Shown piece after piece: positions 1 through 5,236 of a DNA stretch of 7,335 nt (position 1 is its first letter; every line of letters starts with the position of its first letter). The notes beneath the pieces were generated by a model, which was given only the letters and a program-made list of their open reading frames with translations, was not told where the DNA came from and ran no database searches. Source of the stretch: Geobacteraceae bacterium (GTDB taxonomy: Bacteria > Desulfobacterota > Desulfuromonadia > Geobacterales > Geobacteraceae); NCBI GenBank assembly GCA_012797715.1, contig JAAZOO010000137.1, positions 1 through 7,335 of the forward strand, written 5' to 3'. The translations under genes and the position numbers were made by a program.

Positions 1-172
1 ACCGGAGGAGCAGGAGTACGTCAGCCAATCCTCCGACAGGGAGGAAGAGGAGTACTGGTACTTCTGTCGCAAACCGGAAGGGTACTACCCGTACATCAAA
101 CAGTGCCCCGACGGCTGGATGAAGGTAGTCCCGCCACCGGAGACACCGCAAGAGGAGGTAACGAAGCCATGA
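1..172 (+). CDS. C-terminal part of a small aromatic-rich, probably exported protein (5' end outside window)
   Basis: The frame starting at base 2 is open for 56 codons and ends with TGA at 170-172; the start lies upstream of the window. The visible part has an acidic stretch (residues 14-17 are EEEE), then an aromatic/Cys block with YWYFC, GYYPYIKQC and GWMKVV, and a Pro-rich tail. The two cysteines, spaced 13 apart and flanked by Tyr/Trp, recall small secreted or lipoprotein-type proteins found next to glycine-zipper lipoproteins in environmental proteobacteria; this is a family impression, not a named domain. The stop overlaps the next start in an ATGA junction (169-172), which suggests translational coupling and a shared envelope role. 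The N-terminus, and with it any signal peptide, cannot be seen. Function unknown. Confidence 0.75.
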   Translation, partial: PEEQEYVSQSSDREEEEYWYFCRKPEGYYPYIKQCPDGWMKVVPPPETPQEEVTKP

Positions 173-705
173 AGAAAGGCATGATTTCTTTGATCTCGGG
201 GGTCGCACTGTTCACCCTCGGAGGGTGCGTAACCATGCCGAGCGGCCCGAGCGTCATGGTGCTTCCGGAGCAGGGCAAGCCCTTTGAGCAGTTCCAGGCG
301 GAAGACACGCTCTGCCGGCAGTGGGCGGCGCAGCGCACGGGATTGTCGCCGATGGATACCGCCAATCAGAACACCCTCTCGAGCGCGGTTGTCGGGACGT
401 ACCTCGGCGGGGCCTTGGGCGCGGCCATCGGCGCCGCAGCCGGCAACCCCGCTCTCGGCGCGGCCATCGGTGCCGGAAGCGGTCTCCTCATGGGAACGGC
501 GTCCGGTGCGGAAGCGGGACAGGTTTACGGGTACGAGGCGCAGCGGCAGTACGACATGGCCTATCAGCAGTGCATGTATGCAAAGGGAAACCAGATCCCG
601 GGAACGGCGCGAAGGACGTACCGCGTCAGAAGAATGCCCCCGCCTCCTCCGGGCTGGCCTTCGTCTCCCGGTTACTACCCCGCGTATCCGCCACCGACCC
701 GGTAA
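169..705 (+). CDS. Glycine-zipper outer-membrane-type lipoprotein
   Basis: A 178-aa protein. The N-terminus is a classic lipoprotein signal: MKKG, a hydrophobic stretch to residue 17, then the lipobox LGGC with the lipidated Cys at residue 20. Residue 21 is Val, with no Asp at +2, so outer-membrane sorting is more likely than inner-membrane retention. Residues 76-118 form a Gly/Ala-rich glycine zipper with repeated GxxxG spacing, as in membrane-embedded or oligomerising envelope lipoproteins. A second conserved-looking block follows (AYQQCMYAKGNQ, residues 131-142). Cys49 and Cys135 could pair. The tail is Pro/Tyr-rich (156-178). I place the start at ATG 169 and not at an in-frame ATG at 103, because AGGAGG (153-158) sits ten bases before 169 and the signal peptide begins there. 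The upstream gene overlaps by four bases (ATGA). The exact role is unknown; it is likely structural or envelope-related. Confidence 0.85.
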   Translation: MKKGMISLISGVALFTLGGCVTMPSGPSVMVLPEQGKPFEQFQAEDTLCRQWAAQRTGLSPMDTANQNTLSSAVVGTYLGGALGAAIGAAAGNPALGAAIGAGSGLLMGTASGAEAGQVYGYEAQRQYDMAYQQCMYAKGNQIPGTARRTYRVRRMPPPPPGWPSSPGYYPAYPPPTR

Positions 706-707
706 CG

Positions 708-720
708 GGGAGATTCTCCC
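708..720. other. Short hairpin just after the lipoprotein stop
   Basis: GGGAG (708-712) and CTCCC (716-720) form a 5-bp stem with a 3-base loop, two bases after the TAA stop at 703-705. There is no T tract, so it is at best a weak transcript-end structure. Confidence 0.35.
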
Positions 721-726
721 TGAAAG

Positions 727-778
727 GGCCGGCACGCACCCTATCCCTCTCGATGGAGTGAAAGAGTGCGCGCCGGCC
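727..778. repeat. 13-bp inverted repeat downstream of the lipoprotein gene
   Basis: The arm at 727-739 (ggccggcacgcac) is complementary to 766-778 (gtgcgcgccggcc) at 12 of 13 positions, with a 26-base spacer. The GC-rich stem would be very stable in RNA, but no T run follows, so it is not a textbook intrinsic terminator. It may stabilise the 3' end of the lipoprotein mRNA or act in Rho-dependent termination; that role is inferred. Confidence 0.55.
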
Positions 779-950
779 GCGGGCGCACCCCTACAAGGCG
801 CCATCCAAGATTCCCCCACTCCACCTTCCGCCGGTGTGAGAAGAATGACCCGCTTCCGGACTGTCCGTTTGCTCGGCGCTGCATGCAGCGGAGAGGAGGG
901 CATTGCCTGAACCGGGAGGGAGCGGAATCCTTGCTCGGGTCAAAATCTCT

Positions 951-979
951 TTGAGAAAAGTTATTTTTTACCGTACAGT
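951..979 (+). promoter_or_regulatory. Candidate sigma-70 promoter for the DAC-like gene
   Basis: TTGAGA (951-956, five of six matches to the -35 consensus) is followed after exactly 17 bases by TACAGT (974-979, four of six to the -10 consensus), in a locally AT-rich patch within GC-rich DNA. Transcription would start near 986, giving a leader of roughly 225 bases before the ATG at 1213. This is a consensus match only. Confidence 0.45.
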
Positions 980-1017
980 ACAAAAAGCCAGAAAAAACGG
1001 CACGAAGTTCCCCCTGC

Positions 1018-1070
1018 AGGGATCGGTTCGGTACCCTGTTTTTTCTCCAGCGCGACCAAGACCGATCCCT
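1018..1070 (+). repeat. Inverted repeat in the leader of the DAC-like gene
   Basis: agggatcggt at 1018-1027 is the exact reverse complement of accgatccct at 1061-1070. The 33-base spacer contains a T run (1039-1044). It would form a stem in the proposed leader RNA, or it could be a split operator. Its function is not known. Confidence 0.5.
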
Positions 1071-1212
1071 CGGGGAGAGATTAGGTTCCTGGCGGAAACG
1101 CCGAAGCATCCGGGGAGAAACAGGTCTTTCGAACGTACGACTTGAATACTGCGCGGTTTACCTGCACGATGATACTTCCGAGATCTTTCCCAAGTCCCCG
1201 CGAGAACACGTC

Positions 1213-2487
1213 ATGCCGATTGCCGTATTCGACGCCATAAAGGATAGTATCAGCTCATTTCTCGGCGGCGCCTCTGTCGCGCTGCAGCCCGGTGCCCCCG
1301 AAAATCCGGGAGACGAGAAAACCATCAGCCACGGAATCTCCCTGGAAGGCCGCGCCTACTGCTTCATGGCCCGCAGGGAGGCCATCCCCTTCACCCGCAG
1401 CGAGACTCTCTTCTGCCGGGAGCTGCTGACCGCCTTCTCGGGTCTTTACAGCGGGTTTCAGCAGGAGGATTACGTGGCGCATTTCCGCACCGCGCTGCTG
1501 GCCTCGATCATGGACATTACCGTCGCCCGCTCGCTGCGCGGCGACCATCGCAAGGGTTTCTGGCCTATCCAGCAACTGATCCAGCTGCTGAAACACCTCT
1601 CGTACCAGCGCTATGAAGGGAAACCCGCAACGACCGGGTTCCTGGTGCATCGCACGACCCCCCGGCTGCTGAGCAGGATGCTGCGGGAACGAAACCACAC
1701 ACTGATCCCCCTGAAACCTCCTGAGGACATATCACCCCACTTCTTTCGCAACCCGCTGCCGTACCGCATCGTCGACGGAACCAACCTCTTTTTCGTTGCC
1801 AACATCCAGATGCAGGTGACCGGCGTCCTCCGCACCTCTCCCACTGTCATGCCCATCGACATTGAGCTTCTGACCCAGCGGGAGATATTTTCCCTGGTCA
1901 GGCGCGCCGGTCACGGAGCCTTTGCCGTGACGGTCAACGGCGCATCGGAGATCGAGGTGCTGGTCAGCCCGGCCAGGCTGCTGGTGCGACGCAAGGGCAC
2001 GTGGGCGATATTCGACCCGGACATCTTCCGGTCGTTCCTGAACGGCAGCCTCGACGCCGAGTCCGTGGATGAGCTGCTCTGGTCCATATACGCCCTGTCC
2101 ACGGAAAGGCTCGGCACGGTTGTCCTCATCTACGGCAAGGGGGCGCGCAACCTTGCCGGGCTCAAGAAAGGTTCCGTGGGCGGGAACGATCCCATCCGCC
2201 GCCTTCTGATTGGCAGGGTCAGGAAACGGACCCTGCGGGATCTGAAGAATGCCGGGATCCTGCTGCGCATCCTCTCTGCCGACGGAATGACGGTATTCAA
2301 CGAGAGAGGACGGCTGATGGACACGGGATTCATCTTCGACACATCGTACGCCCGGGAGGTGGTCACCGGCGGGGGGCGCACCACGGCCGCCAGTGCCGCA
2401 TCCTTCTTCGGCAAGGTTATCAAGGTTTCCCAGGACGGCCCGGTGGAACTGTACCAGGACGGACGCCTGATCTATCGCTTCGGATAA
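1213..2487 (+). CDS. Protein with a divergent diadenylate-cyclase-like (DAC/DisA-N) putative sensor domain
   Basis: A 424-aa soluble protein with no signal peptide or membrane segment. The N-terminal half (about 1-210) is not recognised. Residues about 290-424 follow the order of DAC domains: a helix plus strand (LSTERLGTVVLIYGKG, 295-310), a second helix and strand leading to ADGMTVFN (356-363) where diadenylate cyclases have HDGAV, a G-x-L turn (GRLMDTG, 366-372), then GGGRTTAAS (386-394) where cyclases have GTRHRAA, and a terminal strand pair (KVIKVSQDGPVELYQDGRL, 401-419). The metal-binding-type Asp357 is kept, but RHR has become RTT (389-391), so c-di-AMP synthesis is doubtful. Divergent DAC-like domains have been proposed as nucleotide sensors, which fits better. 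The region around 211-290 (GHGAFAVTV, 233-241) may belong to the same fold. The ATG at 1213 has only a weak ribosome site (GAGA, 1202-1205); the frame is open further upstream but offers no better ATG or GTG. Confidence 0.7.
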   Translation: MPIAVFDAIKDSISSFLGGASVALQPGAPENPGDEKTISHGISLEGRAYCFMARREAIPFTRSETLFCRELLTAFSGLYSGFQQEDYVAHFRTALLASIMDITVARSLRGDHRKGFWPIQQLIQLLKHLSYQRYEGKPATTGFLVHRTTPRLLSRMLRERNHTLIPLKPPEDISPHFFRNPLPYRIVDGTNLFFVANIQMQVTGVLRTSPTVMPIDIELLTQREIFSLVRRAGHGAFAVTVNGASEIEVLVSPARLLVRRKGTWAIFDPDIFRSFLNGSLDAESVDELLWSIYALSTERLGTVVLIYGKGARNLAGLKKGSVGGNDPIRRLLIGRVRKRTLRDLKNAGILLRILSADGMTVFNERGRLMDTGFIFDTSYAREVVTGGGRTTAASAASFFGKVIKVSQDGPVELYQDGRLIYRFG

Positions 2488-2615
2488 TTCGTAGCAAAAA
2501 AGGCCTTCAGGACTTGGGAGGAAATTTCTGAGATGTGACTTCCAGGGAGGAAAAACGGGGTCCCTCCCCCCCCGGCAGGAAGGGGAAAAAATCCATACAG
2601 TGTGAGGCCATTCAC

Positions 2616-3707
2616 ATGTTCTCCGGGAAAGAACGACTGAATCAATTGGGATGGGACGAATGGTTTGCCGCAGAGGCGCAGGAGAAGGTATCGGAAGGAC
2701 ACGGCGTTGCGCGTGTCGTTGCCGTGGATCGCGATCGGCTTCTTGTGCAGGACGAATCCGGCGAATTTCCCGCAAAACTTTCCGGCCGTTTCCTTCACCT
2801 GACCGAGGCACCGGATGATTTTCCCTGTGTCGGGGATTGGGTCTGCATTCAGCACGGCAGCTCCGATAGGTTCGGCATCATCCATGCTATCCTTCCCAGA
2901 AAGTCGGTTCTTCGCCGCAGGGCCGCAGGCGACGCCGTTGCATCCCAGATGATCGCTTCCAACATCGACGCGGCCCTGCTTGTCCAGTCCTGTCATTTCG
3001 ATTTCAATCTCAACAGGCTTGAACGGTACCTGGTCATGGTCAGGAGCGGACACATACACCCGGTCGTGGTCCTTACGAAAACCGACCTGATCAGTCCTGA
3101 AACCCTCCGGAACGTGCTTCTGGATATCAGGTGCGCAGGAATACGCGCCGAGGTAATCACGGTCAGCGCCATCACCGGTGACGGTGTGGACAGGGTGCGG
3201 GAGACGCTGCACCCCCGGAAGACCTACTGTCTCGTGGGATCCTCAGGGGTGGGCAAGAGCACCTTGATCAACCGGCTGATTGGCAGGAACAAGCTCGAGA
3301 CCAGGGAGGTAAGCGGCACGGGCGAGGGACGGCATACGACGGTGCGTCGCGAACTGATTCTTCTGAATAACGGCGCAATGCTGATTGACACGCCGGGTAT
3401 GCGCGAATTCGGGATTCTAGGGGCGGAGGAGGGAATGGGCGACCGCTTTGCGGATATCCATGCCTTAGCGTCCCAATGCAAATTCGGCGACTGCTCCCAC
3501 TCGAACGAACCGGGATGTGCCGTGGTGAGAGCGATTGAGGATGGAAGCCTCCCGCAAGCCCACTACCGGAACTTTATCAAGCTCAGAAGTGAATCGGAGT
3601 TTCACGATCTTTCGTATCAAGAAAAGAGGAAAAAGGATAAGGCATTCGGCCGCTCCATCAAGTCCGTCAAGAAAAGTTTGGGAATCAAGCGCACAGGGGG
3701 GAGGTAG
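2616..3707 (+). CDS. rsgA: Ribosome small-subunit-dependent GTPase A
   Basis: RsgA (YjeQ) is a GTPase that helps the late maturation of the 30S ribosomal subunit. The 363-aa product has the family's N-terminal OB fold (about 28-95), then a circularly permuted GTPase: the G4 motif TKTD (154-157) and G5-like VSA (183-185) come before the P-loop GSSGVGKST (208-216), the switch I segment GEGRHTT (236-242) and G3 DTPG (258-261). A C-terminal zinc site follows the CX4CXHX5C pattern (Cys288, Cys293, His295, Cys301), and a Lys-rich tail (337-358) fits rRNA binding. Length matches the family (about 300-360 aa). I start at ATG 2616, with GAGG at 2604-2607 eight bases upstream; an in-frame GTG at 2535 would add 27 low-complexity residues and is less likely. 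It lies 128 bases after the DAC-like gene with no strong terminator between, so cotranscription is possible. Confidence 0.95.
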   Translation: MFSGKERLNQLGWDEWFAAEAQEKVSEGHGVARVVAVDRDRLLVQDESGEFPAKLSGRFLHLTEAPDDFPCVGDWVCIQHGSSDRFGIIHAILPRKSVLRRRAAGDAVASQMIASNIDAALLVQSCHFDFNLNRLERYLVMVRSGHIHPVVVLTKTDLISPETLRNVLLDIRCAGIRAEVITVSAITGDGVDRVRETLHPRKTYCLVGSSGVGKSTLINRLIGRNKLETREVSGTGEGRHTTVRRELILLNNGAMLIDTPGMREFGILGAEEGMGDRFADIHALASQCKFGDCSHSNEPGCAVVRAIEDGSLPQAHYRNFIKLRSESEFHDLSYQEKRKKDKAFGRSIKSVKKSLGIKRTGGR

Positions 3708-3731
3708 CGGGGCCCTGCCCCGTTTCCCCTT
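3708..3731 (+). terminator. Hairpin after rsgA, probable weak terminator
   Basis: Directly after the TAG stop of rsgA, CGGGGC (3708-3713) and GCCCCG (3717-3722) form a 6-bp stem with a 3-base loop, followed by TTT, CCCC and TTT. The interrupted T tract suggests partial termination, so some read-through into the gene at 3758 is likely. Confidence 0.5.
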
Positions 3732-3757
3732 TCAGTCAAAGGGATGGAGACCGTGAC

Positions 3758-4048
3758 ATGCACCCTGACCGTTCCCAGAAACCCCACCGTTCCCGGCAAC
3801 GGTACGCACTCGCTCTCCTCGCCGTCATAGCGCCCGTGCTGGCCGCCATCTTCATGCCGGTCAACCGACTGTCAGCCCTGGCAGGGGGGGTAACCATCAC
3901 CGGGATCATCATGCTTGCCTTTGCAGGGCTCGGTTTTCTGGGCATGCCCATGAAGGCCGATGCAGACCCGCGCGATGTGGGGATCGCCGCGGCAGGCCTG
4001 ATCGTGAGCGGGATGATTGTCTATCTGGCATGGTATTCCCTGCATTGA
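3758..4048 (+). CDS. Small membrane protein of unknown function, three predicted transmembrane helices
   Basis: A 96-aa protein with a basic, His/Arg-rich N-terminus (residues 1-16) and three hydrophobic segments at about 16-34, 42-63 and 73-95. The first loop is short (VNRLS) and the second is charged (KADADPRD, 66-73). By the positive-inside rule the N-terminus should be cytoplasmic. A good ribosome site, GGAG (3746-3749), lies eight bases before ATG 3758. It begins 50 bases after rsgA and ends just before the non-coding strip. I recognise no family. Codon use and the clean start support a real gene; it could equally be a subunit-like or stress-type small membrane protein. Confidence 0.7.
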   Translation: MHPDRSQKPHRSRQRYALALLAVIAPVLAAIFMPVNRLSALAGGVTITGIIMLAFAGLGFLGMPMKADADPRDVGIAAAGLIVSGMIVYLAWYSLH

Positions 4049-4116
4049 TAGCCGGTCGGAAAACGGCACAAACTTTCATACCAGGAAGGGTTCCATGAAA
4101 CGTATTATCCTAGATT

Positions 4117-4300
4117 CGGCAGGTGGAGGCATCCTTCGTTCTCTCCCATTGCCGTCTTTGTGCTGCTCTAAGCTCATTTCACTACAGCCGATACACTCAC
4201 CCTTTTTGGTTCGGACAGTATCGGCTGTGGCCGCTCCATTTCGCTACGAGCAGCAACGAAATACGACAGAGTTGCTCTCTGCGGATACCTCCACCTGCCG
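4117..4300. repeat. 184-base imperfect inverted repeat, candidate structured RNA or palindromic element
   Basis: The outer arms 4117-4134 and 4283-4300 are complementary at 17 of 18 positions (core ggcaggtggagg against cctccacctgcc). Further in, gctgctc (4162-4168) pairs with gagcagc (4248-4254), and the apical stem acagccgatac (4184-4194) pairs perfectly with gtatcggctgt (4218-4228) around a 23-base loop. Between outer and middle stems lie about 27 unpaired bases on the left and 28 on the right; the right side can form a small hairpin (cagag 4267-4271 with ctctg 4277-4281). A closing stem, central bubble and long apical stem at about 184 nt is the general shape of 6S RNA, but I see no sequence match that proves it. 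A TATTAT (-10-like) at 4103-4108 would start + strand transcription almost exactly at the left arm, but no good -35 is present. It could instead be a mobile palindromic repeat. Confidence 0.6.
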
Positions 4301-4379
4301 GTTTCAGGTTAAATCACCCTGGCTGAACGCCCCCTTTTTCCCGTTGCCTCCCGTCCTTCTTTCATCTGTCGCGCATACG

Positions 4380-4409
4380 AAAAAACCCTCTGTGAAGAGG
4401 GTCTTTTTT
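4380..4409 (-). terminator. Bidirectional intrinsic terminator at the end of the flagellar operon
   Basis: ACCCTCT (4385-4391) and AGAGGGT (4396-4402) form a perfect 7-bp stem with a GTGA loop. On the - strand the stem is followed by six Ts (4385-4380), 41 bases after the flaF stop, which is a classic intrinsic terminator. On the + strand it is followed by C and six Ts (4404-4409), so it also stops transcription coming from the left, including any transcript of the inverted repeat at 4117-4300. Confidence 0.88.
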
Positions 4410-4443
4410 CGTCAACGGGGCTGCAGTGGCGGCGGGGCGCACT

Positions 4444-4842
4444 CTATACGGCCTTGCCGAGTTGCTCCTCCGGCTGTTTCATGAGGCCGGCTGCCAGATT
4501 GAGGTTGATGTTTATGGCGATAGTCAGCTTTTCCGGATCAGGGCAGGCCATGACCTCAAACAGGCGTTTATCCAGGAAAAGGCTCAGGTTGAGGATATCT
4601 TCGCGAAGGTTTTTCGGGAGCGGGTTGTCGGGCATGCTCAACTCGCTCTGAAAGAAGCTCCAGATTTTCTGGTTGAACTTCACCGCCTCATCCAGGCGTC
4701 GATCACGATCGGGAGCATTCCAGTTATCCTGGCAATTCTTCAGCATCAGGCCTGCCCTGGTCAGCAGAGACGCTTCCAGCTCCCGCTGCGACATCCCTTC
4801 CTTGTGAGCATTCTGATATACGTTAAACGGATTTCTTGACAT
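4444..4842 (-). CDS. flaF: Flagellar biosynthesis regulator FlaF
   Basis: A 132-aa, largely helical cytoplasmic protein. Family features are visible: NPFNVYQ near the N-terminus (4-10), an Arg-Glu-Leu-Glu helix with ASLLTRAG (24-31), an amphipathic helix with FNQKIWSFF (56-64), then NLREDILNLSLFLDKRLFEV (78-97), and a conserved-looking end, INLNLAAGL (111-119). FlaF proteins are needed for flagellin synthesis or secretion and work with FlbT; they are best known in Caulobacter and other Alphaproteobacteria. This one is slightly long for the family. Its start lies inside flbT (20-base overlap, 4823-4842), with GAGGAG (4854-4859 complement) upstream within flbT, so translation is probably coupled. 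It is the last gene of the operon; the terminator at 4380-4409 follows. Confidence 0.88.
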   Translation of the reverse strand: MSRNPFNVYQNAHKEGMSQRELEASLLTRAGLMLKNCQDNWNAPDRDRRLDEAVKFNQKIWSFFQSELSMPDNPLPKNLREDILNLSLFLDKRLFEVMACPDPEKLTIAININLNLAAGLMKQPEEQLGKAV

Positions 4843-5221
4843 GGGATAGTAACTCCTCTTCGTAGTCGATCAGTTTTCTGGTAAGTTTCAGGGCCTGGTA
4901 GAATTCTCCGGCCACGATCTGCTCGCTGATTCTGTCCACGTGCGGTTTTGTGCTGGGAGCGGCAGCAAGGATATCCTTCACCAGTTCCCAGTACCGCGTA
5001 TGGTAATCCACCTGGTTTTCCCGGTCGATATACATGAGCTGGATCACGAAATATACCCGCCGCGACGGCGAGCAGGCGTCCCTCTCCGCCATGATGTCCT
5101 TCTGGCGCAGGATCGTCACGGTATTCTCCACAACGAATTCGCTTGCCTTGGGGCCGTTATGGATGACCGCTCCGCCGATAATGACCTTTTCGTCCGGTTT
5201 CAGCCGAAGTTTCAGGGACAT
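4823..5221 (-). CDS. flbT: Flagellar biosynthesis repressor FlbT
   Basis: FlbT is a small RNA-associated regulator that in Caulobacter binds the flagellin mRNA leader and promotes its decay until the hook is complete; in some other bacteria it acts positively. The 132-aa product shows the family layout: LKLRLKPDEKVIIGGAVI (3-20), a short Gly turn, VENTVTILRQKDIM (31-44), then SPSRRVYFVIQLMYID (52-67) and a helical second half with YYHT-like DYHTRYWELVKD (72-83) and a C-terminal helix (EEELLSHVKK). Length is typical. AGGAG overlapping the upstream stop and AAAGGAA precede the ATG at 5221. It follows the 199-aa gene by 15 bases and overlaps flaF by 20, so these three genes form one transcription unit. 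The flagellin mRNA upstream has a structured leader that could be its target (inference). Confidence 0.9.
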   Translation of the reverse strand: MSLKLRLKPDEKVIIGGAVIHNGPKASEFVVENTVTILRQKDIMAERDACSPSRRVYFVIQLMYIDRENQVDYHTRYWELVKDILAAAPSTKPHVDRISEQIVAGEFYQALKLTRKLIDYEEELLSHVKKSV

Positions 5222-5236
5222 CTGGGTTCCTTTCTC

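Larger units (their letters stand above)
706..1212. other. Non-coding interval of about 500 bases between the lipoprotein gene and the DAC-like gene
   Basis: No convincing gene is present; the small open frames lack ribosome sites and recognisable protein sequence. The interval holds the hairpin and inverted repeat near 708-778, a perfect 14-base palindrome at 877-890 (cgctgcatgcagcg), a candidate sigma-70 promoter at 951-979, a 10-bp inverted repeat at 1018-1070, and a small GGCG-GAAA-CGCC tetraloop hairpin at 1091-1102. I looked for the conserved segments of GEMM (c-di-GMP/cGAMP) riboswitches and did not find them. Confidence 0.6.
4049..4443. other. Non-coding strip between convergent gene sets
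   Basis: Between the last + strand gene and the stop of flaF there is no supported gene. The strip holds a 184-base imperfect inverted repeat (4117-4300) and a bidirectional terminator (4380-4409). A start-like context exists at 4095 (AGGAAGG at 4083-4089 before ATGAAACG), but the frame behind it runs straight through the inverted repeat and the terminator and gives an unnatural protein. Confidence 0.7.

Noticed and set aside
103..168. N-terminal extension of the lipoprotein starting at ATG 103
   Set aside because: The extension is polar, would bury the signal peptide and lies within the upstream gene in another frame; AGGAGG points to ATG 169.
85..903. Long open frame (272 codons) on the - strand
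   Set aside because: It is antisense to the lipoprotein gene, Arg-rich with no domain, and is typical of a shadow frame in GC-rich DNA.
903..1145. Open frame of 80 codons upstream of the DAC-like gene
   Set aside because: It spans the candidate promoter and inverted repeat, and its protein is low-complexity, basic and unlike any family.
706..1212. GEMM-type (c-di-GMP or cGAMP) riboswitch before the DAC-like gene
   Set aside because: The conserved core segments of GEMM were not found on reading the interval, despite other stem-forming repeats.
2498..2516. Possible - strand terminator (imperfect hairpin followed by six Ts)
   Set aside because: The stem is only five pairs with a mismatch, and no - strand gene ends there.
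2535..2615. GTG start adding 27 residues to RsgA
   Set aside because: The extra residues are Lys/Gly/Pro-rich and not part of the family; ATG 2616 has a well-spaced GAGG.
1732..2811. 359-codon open frame on the - strand
   Set aside because: It is antisense to the DAC-like gene and the start of rsgA; the product is unstructured Arg/Pro-rich sequence, whereas the + strand frames give recognisable proteins.
4064..4078. Sigma-54-like match GGCAC-N5-TTTCA
   Set aside because: The invariant GC of the -12 element is absent (CA at that position), and no + strand gene follows.
4117..4300. Integron attC site or group II intron remnant
   Set aside because: The R-box type ends (GTTRRRY and its partner) are not at the base of the hairpin, and no integrase, cassette or reverse transcriptase is near.
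4017..4484. Open frame across the non-coding strip
   Set aside because: It runs through the inverted repeat and the terminator and overlaps the end of flaF; the predicted protein has no plausible composition.
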